Shown one piece after another: positions 18,242 through 26,339 of a stretch of DNA of 64,000 nucleotides; the stretch's first letter is position 1, and each line of letters opens with the position of its first letter. Source of the stretch: JAGMES01 sp023128035 (GTDB lineage Bacteria > Bacillota > Halanaerobiia > DY22613); contig DAOVRZ010000012.1 of assembly GCA_030627905.1 (NCBI GenBank), positions 1 through 64,000 on the forward strand. Direction: 5' to 3'. A model generated the notes under the pieces. The model saw only the letters and a program-made list of their open reading frames with translations, had not been told where the DNA came from and did no database searches. Both the position numbers and the translations under genes were made by a program.

Positions 18242-18368
18242 CTCTCTTTTCGTAATAAGCATCTAAAATACGCCGAATCATTTCAGCACGAGAGATACCT
18301 TTTGTTTTACCATCTTTATCAAGCAATTCTATAAGTGTTTCTGGTAAATGTATTTGAACACGTTTCAT
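18234..18368 (-). CDS. Small ribbon-helix-helix (CopG/Arc-like) protein
   Basis: A 44-residue protein, MKRVQIHLPETLIELLDK...GISRAEMIRRILDAYYEK, with the beta-strand plus two helices of an RHH DNA-binding domain. It has its own AGGAGG nine bases before the ATG and a consensus promoter. Its stop overlaps the tnpB start. An 8-bp inverted repeat surrounds the promoter and ribosome binding site, so it probably represses its own operon and thereby limits TnpB. Confidence 0.8.
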   Translation of the reverse strand: MKRVQIHLPETLIELLDKDGKTKGISRAEMIRRILDAYYEKRGE

Positions 18369-18370
18369 TT

Positions 18371-18418
18371 ATACACACCTCCTACATATATTATACATGT
18401 AAAGTGTGTATTTATCAA
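18371..18418 (-). promoter_or_regulatory. Promoter and operator of the RHH-tnpB operon
   Basis: On the minus strand, TTGATA, a 17-bp spacer and TATAAT. ATACACAC and GTGTGTAT (18371-18378 and 18404-18411 on the plus strand) form a perfect inverted repeat bracketing the -10 region and the Shine-Dalgarno, a good operator for a small RHH repressor. Confidence 0.6.
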
Positions 18419-18500
18419 GAAATTTTTTCTAAGAAAGGTAGGTGAACCGTCGCCTTTCCTCCCTCGACTAGAAGTCGGAGGTTTCCAGGCGACCGAATTG

Positions 18501-20213
18501 ATGATAAATATTACAATTGATGGTCAGAAACTACAGGTTCCCGAAGGAACTACCATTTTAAAGGCTGCCCAAATGGCTCATATCAAAATACCTACCTTAT
18601 GTTATTCAGAAGAGTTATCAATTTATGGTGGATGCAGGCTTTGTGTGGTGGAAGTGGAGAATGAAAGACTCTTACAGCCGTCATGTGCTGTAGAAGTTAG
18701 AGAGGGGATGGTTGTTAGAACCCATACCCCAAAAGTTAAAGAGGCTCGGAAAACCATCTTTGAATTAATGATCGCTTCCCATGATCTTGACTGTAGATTG
18801 AACTGTTTGACTTGTTCTCGTGGAGATAACTGTGAGCTACGAAGCTTGGCTAATGAGTTAGGAGTTAGAGAAATTCGCTTAAAAGCTCTTGACAAAGGTT
18901 TAGAAGAAGATAGATCTAGCTATTCTATCGTTAGGGAGCCTAACAAATGTATCTCTTGTGGTCGTTGTGTGAGGAAATGTGAAGAGGTTCAGGGTATTGG
19001 CATTTTTACTAAAGCAAACAGAGGGCCAGATACCATTATCACAACCTTTAAAAATAAGGGAATGGGTAATCTAGAATGTGTTAATTGTGGTCAATGTATT
19101 CTCGCCTGTCCAACTGGTGCTCTTCATGAAGTATATCATTATGAGTCAGTCTGGGATGCTATCCACGATCCTACCAAACATGTAGTTGTTCAGACTGCGC
19201 CTGCTGTCAGAGTTGCATTGGCTGAATCTTTTGGCCTGCCACCAGGGACTGTTATTACCGGGCAGATGGTAAATGCTTTAAAAAGGTTGGGTTTTGATAA
19301 AGTATTTGATACTAATTTTTCGGCTGATTTAACTATTATGGAAGAAGGTACAGAACTAATCAACCGAATTAAGAGTGGAGGTAAATTACCTCTCTTAACT
19401 TCCTGTAGTCCGGGTTGGATTAAATTTATCGAACATTTCTATCCAGAGCTTCTTGATAATGTTTCAACATGTAAGTCACCTCAACAGATGCTAGGAGCAA
19501 TGGTCAAATCATATTATGCAGAAAAAAATAATATCCCTAAAGAAGATATTGTAGTAGTCTCTATTATGCCGTGTACAGCGAAAAAATACGAAGCTAGAAG
19601 ACCAGAAATGGATGACGATGTGGATTATGTACTGACTACCAGAGAACTAGTCTTGATGATTAAAGAGATGGGAATAGATATAGTTAATCTTGAGGAAGAA
19701 GAATATGATAAATTGATGGGTTCATCCTCTGGAGCTGCTGTCATCTTTGGAGCGACCGGTGGGGTTATGGAGGCAGCCTTAAGAACTGCTTACGAAATTT
19801 TGACAGGTGAAGAATTACCGGGATTGGATTTTCTCCCAGTTAGAGGTATTGAGGGTATTAAAGAAGCAGAGGTACAAATTGGGGAGATGAACCTGAACGT
19901 TGCCGTAGCTCATGGTTTAGCAAATGTTAGACGGTTAATGGATATGATCCGAAATGGTAAAAAATATCATTTTATCGAACTAATGGCCTGCCCAGGTGGC
20001 TGTATTGGAGGAGGAGGTCAACCTATCCCAACTAATATGGATGTAATAAAAAAACGGATGGAAGCCATCTATAAAACAGATCTAGCACATGAGTATCGTA
20101 AATCTCATGAAAATCCAGAAGTGAAACAATTATATGCAGAATATTTGGGAGAACCGGGTAGTCATCTTGCTCATAAATTGCTCCATACACACTATACACC
20201 ACGGGGTGTTTAG
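18501..20213 (+). CDS. hydA: [FeFe]-hydrogenase catalytic subunit A
   Basis: A 570-residue catalytic subunit. A [2Fe-2S] domain (about 1-75, CRLCVVEV) is followed by the His/Cys [4Fe-4S] site (HDLDCRLNCLTCSRGDNC), two ferredoxin clusters (CISCGRCVRKC and CVNCGQCILAC) and the H-cluster domain with TSCSPGW (near 300), MPCTAKKYE (near 355) and MACPGGCIGGGGQP (near 494). The first motif has Ser where TSCCPGW is classical. ATG 18501 matches the family N-terminus. Its original ribosome binding site was displaced by the insertion; the nearest GGAGG is in the element's left-end hairpin, about 20 bp upstream. Confidence 0.92.
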   Translation: MINITIDGQKLQVPEGTTILKAAQMAHIKIPTLCYSEELSIYGGCRLCVVEVENERLLQPSCAVEVREGMVVRTHTPKVKEARKTIFELMIASHDLDCRLNCLTCSRGDNCELRSLANELGVREIRLKALDKGLEEDRSSYSIVREPNKCISCGRCVRKCEEVQGIGIFTKANRGPDTIITTFKNKGMGNLECVNCGQCILACPTGALHEVYHYESVWDAIHDPTKHVVVQTAPAVRVALAESFGLPPGTVITGQMVNALKRLGFDKVFDTNFSADLTIMEEGTELINRIKSGGKLPLLTSCSPGWIKFIEHFYPELLDNVSTCKSPQQMLGAMVKSYYAEKNNIPKEDIVVVSIMPCTAKKYEARRPEMDDDVDYVLTTRELVLMIKEMGIDIVNLEEEEYDKLMGSSSGAAVIFGATGGVMEAALRTAYEILTGEELPGLDFLPVRGIEGIKEAEVQIGEMNLNVAVAHGLANVRRLMDMIRNGKKYHFIELMACPGGCIGGGGQPIPTNMDVIKKRMEAIYKTDLAHEYRKSHENPEVKQLYAEYLGEPGSHLAHKLLHTHYTPRGV

Positions 20214-20252
20214 GTAATTAAAATGTATTGATGAAAGTTTAAATTCAACTGG

Positions 20253-20303
20253 AAAGAATAGAGATAAAATCCCTAATAGGAAATTATCTCTATTCTTTTT
20301 TAA
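20253..20303 (+). terminator. Terminator of the hyd operon
   Basis: A 15-bp perfect stem, AAAGAATAGAGATAA / TTATCTCTATTCTTT, with a T-run. Confidence 0.85.
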
Positions 20304-20513
20304 ATAAAGTATTTTTATTATAACAAAAGTTAAGTGACTTAAAAATGTATACAATTTTTCACATTCTATAACTCTGATATACATTTTAAATTCATTTTCT
20401 AAAGATTTTTAAACGACTTTTATTGTTTAGTATCTAAGTCTTAGGGAAATTTAACGTTAAATAATTACCTTTTTCAACAAGAAGCAATATCATTATATAA
20501 TAAAAAATATAAA

Positions 20514-20542
20514 TTGACATGTAACTTCATTAATGCTATAAT
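20514..20542 (+). promoter_or_regulatory. Consensus sigma-70 promoter of the phosphoester locus
   Basis: TTGACA, a 17-bp spacer and TATAAT, about 65 bp before the first gene of the transporter operon. The rest of the 394-bp gap after hydA is AT-rich with only the hyd terminator. Confidence 0.8.
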
Positions 20543-20607
20543 CAAATTGATAATTATTAAAGTCATTTTAATAAATAATTTTTCAAAAAATTTAAGGAGG
20601 TTTTCAT

Positions 20608-21849
20608 GTGAAAAGAAGGATTTTTTTTGTTATGTTGGTTATGGTTTTGAGTCTGGCATTGTTTTCTTTAAGTGTATTTGCCAAAACAAAAATAGTTCAT
20701 TGGCAGCATCATTCTCCAGCGAGATTAGAAATGGTAAAACAGTTTGCCAGGGAATTTGAAAAGCAGTATGATGTTGAGATTGATATTCAGTCAGTTCCAT
20801 TAGGTGATTATTATACTAAATTACTTCCTTCATTAGCTGCTGGGTCTGGACCTGATATTTTCCAAATCCGTTCAACAGATGTACCTAAATATGTTAAATG
20901 GGAAGTAATAGCATCTCTTAATGAAAATGTAATATCTTATGAACAGATTGAAAAAGATTTTATACCTGGGACTATTAAATACTTTAAGGCAGATGGAAAG
21001 TATTATGCTCTACCAACAGATATCCAAACAATCGTCCTCTTTTATAACACTGAAATCTTTAAAGAAGAGAATCTAACTAAAGCTCCTGAGACATGGGATG
21101 AATTAATTGCTTATGCACAAAAAATACATAAACGTGATGAAAGTGGAATGACTACAAAAATGGGACTTGCTCATGGTAGTTATGGTCCTGCTATCTGGGC
21201 ATTTATTGCTCAAACAGGAACGGAATTTATGAAAGATGGAAAGGCGCTTTTCGATAATGAAGAAGCATATAAAGCTTTTAAATTTACTACCGATTGGGTA
21301 GTTAAATATGGAGTTGAGGATCTTGATTTCGGTTCCCGTTGGACAGCCTTCAGACAAGGTGAACTAGGTATGGTAGTTGCCCATCCAGCTATGTTAGGTA
21401 GTTTTAGGAACACTCATCCGGATCTCTCGATCGGTATTGCTGAATTACCTGCTCTAGAAAAGGGGGGCAAAAAGACTAATGTTGTTACCAATTGGGCCTA
21501 TGTTATGAGCAAGAGGACAGAGAATAAGGAACTTGTTACAAAATGGATAGCATTTCTTACCTCTGAAGAAGCTCAGCTTAAGTGGGCAATGGAGACCGGT
21601 GAATTACCTGCTAGAAAGGCTCTTTTAGGTGATAAAACTATATTAGAGAATGAACCTTTATTAGAGGCACCTCTTAATTCCCTTGAAAATGCAATTCCAT
21701 ATCCTTTTGAAGCATGGATTCAGATGGATACCGCTGTACGAAAAGCAGTTCAAAAGGTAACAATTGAGGGACAGGATGCTAGAACCGCCTTTGATTGGTT
21801 GGTAAAAGAATCTGAAAAGATCTATCGAGAAGTTATAGCTGCAGAATAG
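20608..21849 (+). CDS. Sugar (or polyol-phosphate) ABC transporter substrate-binding protein
   Basis: A 413-residue secreted binding protein of SBP family 1. The signal peptide (MKRRIFFVMLVMVLSLALF..., cleavage near VFA) precedes a mature domain starting KTKIVHWQHHSPARLEMVKQ. The GTG start overlaps an ATG that reads into a stop; AAGGAGG is correctly spaced for the GTG. It leads an operon with two permeases and several phosphatases, so a glycerophospho- or sugar-phosphate ligand, or the dephosphorylated product, is plausible but not shown. Confidence 0.9.
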   Translation: MKRRIFFVMLVMVLSLALFSLSVFAKTKIVHWQHHSPARLEMVKQFAREFEKQYDVEIDIQSVPLGDYYTKLLPSLAAGSGPDIFQIRSTDVPKYVKWEVIASLNENVISYEQIEKDFIPGTIKYFKADGKYYALPTDIQTIVLFYNTEIFKEENLTKAPETWDELIAYAQKIHKRDESGMTTKMGLAHGSYGPAIWAFIAQTGTEFMKDGKALFDNEEAYKAFKFTTDWVVKYGVEDLDFGSRWTAFRQGELGMVVAHPAMLGSFRNTHPDLSIGIAELPALEKGGKKTNVVTNWAYVMSKRTENKELVTKWIAFLTSEEAQLKWAMETGELPARKALLGDKTILENEPLLEAPLNSLENAIPYPFEAWIQMDTAVRKAVQKVTIEGQDARTAFDWLVKESEKIYREVIAAE

Positions 21850-21857
21850 ACTTTAAT

Positions 21858-21884
21858 ATGGAGAAGGGTTAAACCCTTCTCCAT
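21858..21884 (+). promoter_or_regulatory. Hairpin between binding-protein and permease genes
   Basis: A perfect 13-bp stem, ATGGAGAAGGGTT / AACCCTTCTCCAT, without a T-run. It more likely stabilises the upstream mRNA segment than ends transcription completely. Confidence 0.55.
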
Positions 21885-21906
21885 AAATTAAGGAGGCTGA
21901 AAATGA

Positions 21907-22797
21907 GTGTGGCGGAAAAAATATAATAAATGGCAGAGAGTTTTAGCACCATACATTTTTATTGCACCAGGTTTCCTTTTCTATATGATGGTTACCTTTA
22001 TTCCTGCAGTAGTGGGAATCTGGTTAAGTTTTCATAAGTGGAGTATTATTTCGCCTAAAGCTAAATTTGTTGGTCTGCAAAACTATATAACTATGATACA
22101 TGATGAACGTTTCTGGACAGCTGTTAAAAATACAGCAATTTATTCCCTGGGAATCATTCCTGGTATAGTAGTATTTTCTTTGCTTCTTGCACTTTTGTTA
22201 AATACTAAAATAAAAGGTATAGTATTTTTCAGGACATTATTTTATCTACCTGTGGTTACACCTATTGCCGTTGCTTCGGTAATCTGGATGTGGATATATC
22301 ATCCTCGAATTGGAGTTATGAACTCGTTAATAGGGTTACTGGGTTTCAATAGAGTAAATTGGTTAGGTAATCCTAATACGGTTATGTGGGCTCTTATTAT
22401 TATCGGGGTCTGGTTAGCTGTCGGGAGTAAGATGATAATTTATCTGGCTGCTTTGCAGGGTATTCCGCGAAGCTATTATGAAGCGGCTCAAATTGATGGG
22501 GCTGGGAAATGGAAGTCTTTCTGGTATATAACCTTACCATTGTTAAAACCCACTACTCTTTTTATTGTGATTACAACAACGATGGGGGCTTTTATGGTCT
22601 TTTCTCAGGTTAATATTATGACCCAGGGTGGGCCTGTAGATAAGAGTCTTGTACTTGTATATTATATTTTTGAACGGGGCTTTACCGATTTAAGAATGGG
22701 ATATGCTTCTGCTATGTCTATGTTCTTATTTATAGTTACAGTAATTTTTACCTTGATTAACTGGAAGCTGTTAGGGAGGAATGTTTCTTATGAATAG
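21907..22797 (+). CDS. Sugar ABC transporter permease 1 (UgpA/MalF type)
   Basis: A 296-residue, six-segment permease with EAA loop EAAQIDGAGKWKSFWYITLP near residue 195. The GTG start lies ten bases after AAGGAGG; the nearer ATG reads only seven codons. It overlaps the next permease by a few bases, implying translational coupling. The operon has no ATPase gene. Confidence 0.9.
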   Translation: MWRKKYNKWQRVLAPYIFIAPGFLFYMMVTFIPAVVGIWLSFHKWSIISPKAKFVGLQNYITMIHDERFWTAVKNTAIYSLGIIPGIVVFSLLLALLLNTKIKGIVFFRTLFYLPVVTPIAVASVIWMWIYHPRIGVMNSLIGLLGFNRVNWLGNPNTVMWALIIIGVWLAVGSKMIIYLAALQGIPRSYYEAAQIDGAGKWKSFWYITLPLLKPTTLFIVITTTMGAFMVFSQVNIMTQGGPVDKSLVLVYYIFERGFTDLRMGYASAMSMFLFIVTVIFTLINWKLLGRNVSYE

Positions 22798-23650
22798 AAA
22801 TAAAAGTGATAGTCAACTTGCTAAAAATTATAAAGGGGTAATAGGAAAGATATTTATCTATTTATTATTGACTATCGTGGGAATATTAATGATGATTCCC
22901 TTTTTATGGATGGTATTAGGGGCTTTTAAATCCCTTAAAGAAATAATGATATCTCCCCCTACCTTTATTCCGAAAGAACCTACTTTTAAGAACTTTATAC
23001 AGGTATTTAAGAAGATTCCTTTTGCCAGATATTATTTAAACACTGCTTTTGTAACCATCATCCCAACGATTGTTACAGTATTGACAGCGGCTATGGCTGG
23101 TTTCGGATTTGCTAAATATAAATTCAAGGGGGCTAAGTTCTTATTCGGAATGATTTTGGCTACTATGATGATACCGTATCCTGTAACCATAGTTCCTCTT
23201 TATGTTATGGCTTTTAAAGCAGGTTTAATTAATACATATACAGGTTTAATAGTTGTTGGTCTTAGTAGTGCTTTTGGTATTTTTTTGATGAGGCAGTTTA
23301 TCATGTCAATACCAGATGCCTTGCTAGATGCTGCTAGAATAGATGGTTGTTCAGAGTTCAGGATTTTTTATAATATAGTTCTTCCACTCTGTAAACCTGC
23401 TGTAGCAACTTTAACCCTGTTTTCATTTACTAGTCATTGGAATTCTTATATTTGGCCTTTAATGATTATTAATTCAGAGAAACTAAGGACTTTATCCATA
23501 GCTATACCGATGTTTAACGGTCAGTATGAACAATATCCAAACTTGGTATATGCGGCATCATTAATGTCACTTTTGCCTATAATAATAATATTTATCTTTG
23601 CCCAGCGCTATTTTGTAGAAGGTATTAATTTAAGCGGAGTTAAGGAATAA
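22790..23650 (+). CDS. Sugar ABC transporter permease 2 (UgpE/MalG type)
   Basis: A 286-residue inner-membrane permease with EAA loop DAARIDGCSEFRIFYNIVLP and C-terminal YFVEGINLSGVKE. The ATG at 22790 is chosen because GGGAGG is correctly spaced for it and too close for the ATG nine bases earlier. Its stop shares a base with the next start (TAATG), linking the transporter tightly to the PHP phosphoesterase. Confidence 0.9.
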   Translation: MNRNKSDSQLAKNYKGVIGKIFIYLLLTIVGILMMIPFLWMVLGAFKSLKEIMISPPTFIPKEPTFKNFIQVFKKIPFARYYLNTAFVTIIPTIVTVLTAAMAGFGFAKYKFKGAKFLFGMILATMMIPYPVTIVPLYVMAFKAGLINTYTGLIVVGLSSAFGIFLMRQFIMSIPDALLDAARIDGCSEFRIFYNIVLPLCKPAVATLTLFSFTSHWNSYIWPLMIINSEKLRTLSIAIPMFNGQYEQYPNLVYAASLMSLLPIIIIFIFAQRYFVEGINLSGVKE

Positions 23651-24417
23651 TGTTCTGTGATGTAGATTTTCATATTCATACCCGTTTTTCAGATGGAGAG
23701 GGAACGATTAAAGAGGTTTTATCTATGGCTGAAAAATGCGGATTAAGGGCGATTGCTATTACAGACCATTTTGATCCTCATGATGAACTACAATTAAAAC
23801 AGGGTATAATTGAACTTAAAAAGCATATTCAGAATATCAGGGAACAAGCAGCTTTATGTAAAGTAAAAGTATTTGCGGGAATAGAAACATCAGTCCCGAT
23901 TAATATTAACGAGGAAATAGATGAGATGCTTGATTTTATTATTCGGAGTGTTCATTCATTTCCTTCAGGGATTGATTTTTCAGATTTTTCCCTCTATGAT
24001 TCCGGGCTTTGGAATATATTTAAAGATGAAGTTCTGAAACTAATTCAGACGCCCTATACAGATATAGCTGGTCATATTATGGGATATTTCCCCTGGCCAG
24101 CTGAATGGGTAAAAGGTTTGTCTTTTGCTGAACGCAGAGAACTGGAAAGGAAGGTCAGGGAACGTTTTTTTGATGAAGAATGGCAGGAACAAGTAATTCA
24201 ACAGGCGATAGAAAATAATGTTGCCATTGAGATTCATAACCCTACCTCTGCACCAGATATTGAATTTGTTAAGAAAGCAATATCCAGGGGAGTTAGATTT
24301 TCTCTTGGGAGTGATACTCACCTCCTGGACTGGGTAGGTAAGATTGATTACGGACGGGGTATATTTTTAAAGTTAGGTTTAACAGAAAATAATCTCTTTT
24401 GGCCTGGAGATGATTAA
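23650..24417 (+). CDS. PHP-domain phosphoesterase
   Basis: A 255-residue cytoplasmic protein of the PHP (polymerase and histidinol phosphatase) superfamily. Metal-binding motifs are visible: DFHIHTRFSDGEG at residue 6, ITDHFDP near 40, the VHS segment near 100, EIHNP and SDTHLLD near 220. It hydrolyses phosphomonoesters or cyclic phosphodiesters. Being coupled to the permease, it probably acts on an imported phosphorylated compound. Confidence 0.85.
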   Translation: MFCDVDFHIHTRFSDGEGTIKEVLSMAEKCGLRAIAITDHFDPHDELQLKQGIIELKKHIQNIREQAALCKVKVFAGIETSVPININEEIDEMLDFIIRSVHSFPSGIDFSDFSLYDSGLWNIFKDEVLKLIQTPYTDIAGHIMGYFPWPAEWVKGLSFAERRELERKVRERFFDEEWQEQVIQQAIENNVAIEIHNPTSAPDIEFVKKAISRGVRFSLGSDTHLLDWVGKIDYGRGIFLKLGLTENNLFWPGDD

Positions 24418-25146
24418 ATGAAAACAATAAAGATTATGAGTTTTAATATTCGTCATGGTGAAGGGATGGATGGCAGGACAGATTTAGAAAGGATAGCAGA
24501 ACTAATCAAGAACCAGGGTGTTGATCTTATTGGCTTACAGGAAGTTGATAAAAATATGCCTCGTAGCCATCTGGTCGATCAGACAGCAAGACTTGCTAAG
24601 ATTATAGGTTATCATTACTGCTATCAGGCTAATGTAAAAATTTTGGGTGGGAGATTTGGTAATGGTGTACTTAGTAAATATCCGATAATAACAAGTTATA
24701 ATCAAAACTTAACCAGTTCTAAAGAACCCCGTGGAGCGGTTGTTTCTTCAGTAGATTTAGGTGGGTATAACTTAAAATTAATTAGTACTCATTTAGGGCT
24801 TGTTGATGCGGAGAGATTAATACAGGTAAGTGAGATATTAGAAAATATCAATCCTGATGATAAAGCTATTCTGCTAGGGGATTTTAATGCAACCCCCGAT
24901 AAACCTGAAGTTCAAAAGTTTATTAAAGAGGGACTAGTAGATGCTTTTATTAGCTGGCAACAGAAACTCAAAACTGACGAAATTACTAAAAGGGGTTATA
25001 CCTTTGCTTATAGGGATACGGTTCCTAATGTAAGGATTGATTACATATTTACAACGAAAAATGTGGAAGTAATTAATTTTAAAGTTGTTGAAAGTTATTG
25101 TTCTGACCATTTTCCTATAATTGCTGAAGTTCGAGTAAAACAGTAG
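24418..25146 (+). CDS. Cytoplasmic endonuclease/exonuclease/phosphatase (EEP) family protein
   Basis: A 242-residue EEP hydrolase without a signal peptide. Motifs are MSFNIRHGEG, GLQEVDKN, STHLG, LLGDFNA and the C-terminal SDHFPI. It starts directly after the PHP gene stop. EEP enzymes cleave phosphodiester or phosphomonoester bonds (nucleases, inositol-phosphate and sphingomyelin phosphatases). The locus context favours a small-molecule phosphoester over a nucleic acid. Confidence 0.88.
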   Translation: MKTIKIMSFNIRHGEGMDGRTDLERIAELIKNQGVDLIGLQEVDKNMPRSHLVDQTARLAKIIGYHYCYQANVKILGGRFGNGVLSKYPIITSYNQNLTSSKEPRGAVVSSVDLGGYNLKLISTHLGLVDAERLIQVSEILENINPDDKAILLGDFNATPDKPEVQKFIKEGLVDAFISWQQKLKTDEITKRGYTFAYRDTVPNVRIDYIFTTKNVEVINFKVVESYCSDHFPIIAEVRVKQ

Positions 25147-25179
25147 ACTAAATTTTTCTCTAGAATGGAGGAAATTGAT

Positions 25180-26316
25180 ATGAAAAAGAGATGTAAGTTT
25201 ATTTATTTATTTACGTTCCTTATTTTGTTGTTTAGTGTTCAGGTGTCTGCCTATTATAACCCGGTTAAAAATGTAATATTGATGATTGGTGATGGAATGG
25301 GAATCGAACAGGTAACAGCTGCCAGGGTTGCCAGTCAAGGGGCAGATGGTTTATTAAATCTAGATGAGTTAAAGTATACCGGTTTTTTAAAAACTCATTC
25401 TGCTAATAATCTGGTTACGGATTCGGCTGCAGCAGGTACTGCTTTAGCAACAGGGGTTAAGACCAATAATAATTATGTTGCTTTAGATCCTGAGAGAAGG
25501 AAATTAAAGAGTTTATTAATACTGGCCAAGGAAATGGGTAAAAAAGTAGGGTTAGTTACAACTACCCGCCTGACTGATGCTACTCCTGCAGCTTTTGGGG
25601 CTCATAATATCTCCAGAAAAAATGAAAAAGAGATTGCTGCAGACTTAATTAATAAGGATATTGATCTCTTGATGGGCGGTGGTCTGGATATATTTGGGAC
25701 CGATCCCTTTACCAGGAAACCCAAGTCTGGAAGTCTGATCAGACAGGCAGAAGAATATGGCTATACCTTTATAGATACTGCCGAAAAACTGAAAAATGTT
25801 ACTGATGCTCAGAAATTACTTGGTATATTTAATTTTGGCGATTTGAATTTTATCAATGATCGTTTTCCTCCTTTTGAACCTAGTTTGCCGGAAATGTCTG
25901 CTAGTGCCTTAGAATACTTATCTAATGATAATGGTTTCTTTTTGATGATTGAAGGAGGCAGGATAGATGATGCCAGCCACCTGAATGATCCAGAAAAAAC
26001 CATTAATGAAACAATCGAATTTGACCAGGCCGTTGGTGTTGTACTTGATTTTGCTAAAAAATCAAAAGATACCCTTGTAATTATTACCGCCGACCATCAG
26101 ACAGGTGGATTTGCCCTTAATAGAGGACTTTTAAATGGAGAGAATCTTAGCATAGGCTGGACTACAGGTGATCATACAGGATGCATGGTACCCATATATG
26201 CCTATGGACCAGGGGCACAAAATGTTCTCGGAACTCATCATCTTATTGATATTTCCAGACTGATGGCTGATCAGTTGGGGATTGAAAAATACCCTCAGTA
26301 TTATAAAGAAAAATAG
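25180..26316 (+). CDS. Secreted alkaline phosphatase
   Basis: A 378-residue PhoA-type alkaline phosphatase with signal peptide (FIYLFTFLILLFSVQVSA). The metal site begins MIGDGMG, the nucleophile is Ser about 82 in VTDSAAAGTALATG, and IEGGRIDDASHLND and ITADHQTGG carry further metal ligands. The upstream in-frame ATG is part of the Shine-Dalgarno (ATGGAGG), so the second ATG is used. It would release phosphate from extracytoplasmic monoesters, for example those produced by the neighbouring diesterases. Confidence 0.9.
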   Translation: MKKRCKFIYLFTFLILLFSVQVSAYYNPVKNVILMIGDGMGIEQVTAARVASQGADGLLNLDELKYTGFLKTHSANNLVTDSAAAGTALATGVKTNNNYVALDPERRKLKSLLILAKEMGKKVGLVTTTRLTDATPAAFGAHNISRKNEKEIAADLINKDIDLLMGGGLDIFGTDPFTRKPKSGSLIRQAEEYGYTFIDTAEKLKNVTDAQKLLGIFNFGDLNFINDRFPPFEPSLPEMSASALEYLSNDNGFFLMIEGGRIDDASHLNDPEKTINETIEFDQAVGVVLDFAKKSKDTLVIITADHQTGGFALNRGLLNGENLSIGWTTGDHTGCMVPIYAYGPGAQNVLGTHHLIDISRLMADQLGIEKYPQYYKEK

Positions 26317-26339
26317 GAGTAGTAAGAGAGGGGAATATT

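Larger units (their letters stand above)
16954..18497 (-). mobile_element. IS200/IS605-superfamily element (tnpB only, with RHH gene)
   Basis: An insertion between hydB and hydA with no Y1 transposase gene. On the minus strand it carries a 44-residue ribbon-helix-helix protein and then tnpB. Neither end has terminal inverted repeats; both have subterminal hairpins, as in this superfamily: CCGACTAAAGTCGG (16970-16983) at the tnpB 3' side, and GTCGCCT...AGGCGAC around CGACTAGAAGTCG (18450-18494) at the other. The exact ends are estimates. The insertion puts about 1.5 kb of opposite-strand gene between co-transcribed hydB and hydA. Confidence 0.8.

Noticed and set aside
18348..18500. Longer hydA start extending about 50 codons upstream
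   Set aside because: The added residues are translated from the transposon end and have no similarity to HydA; the family N-terminus begins at the ATG at 18501.
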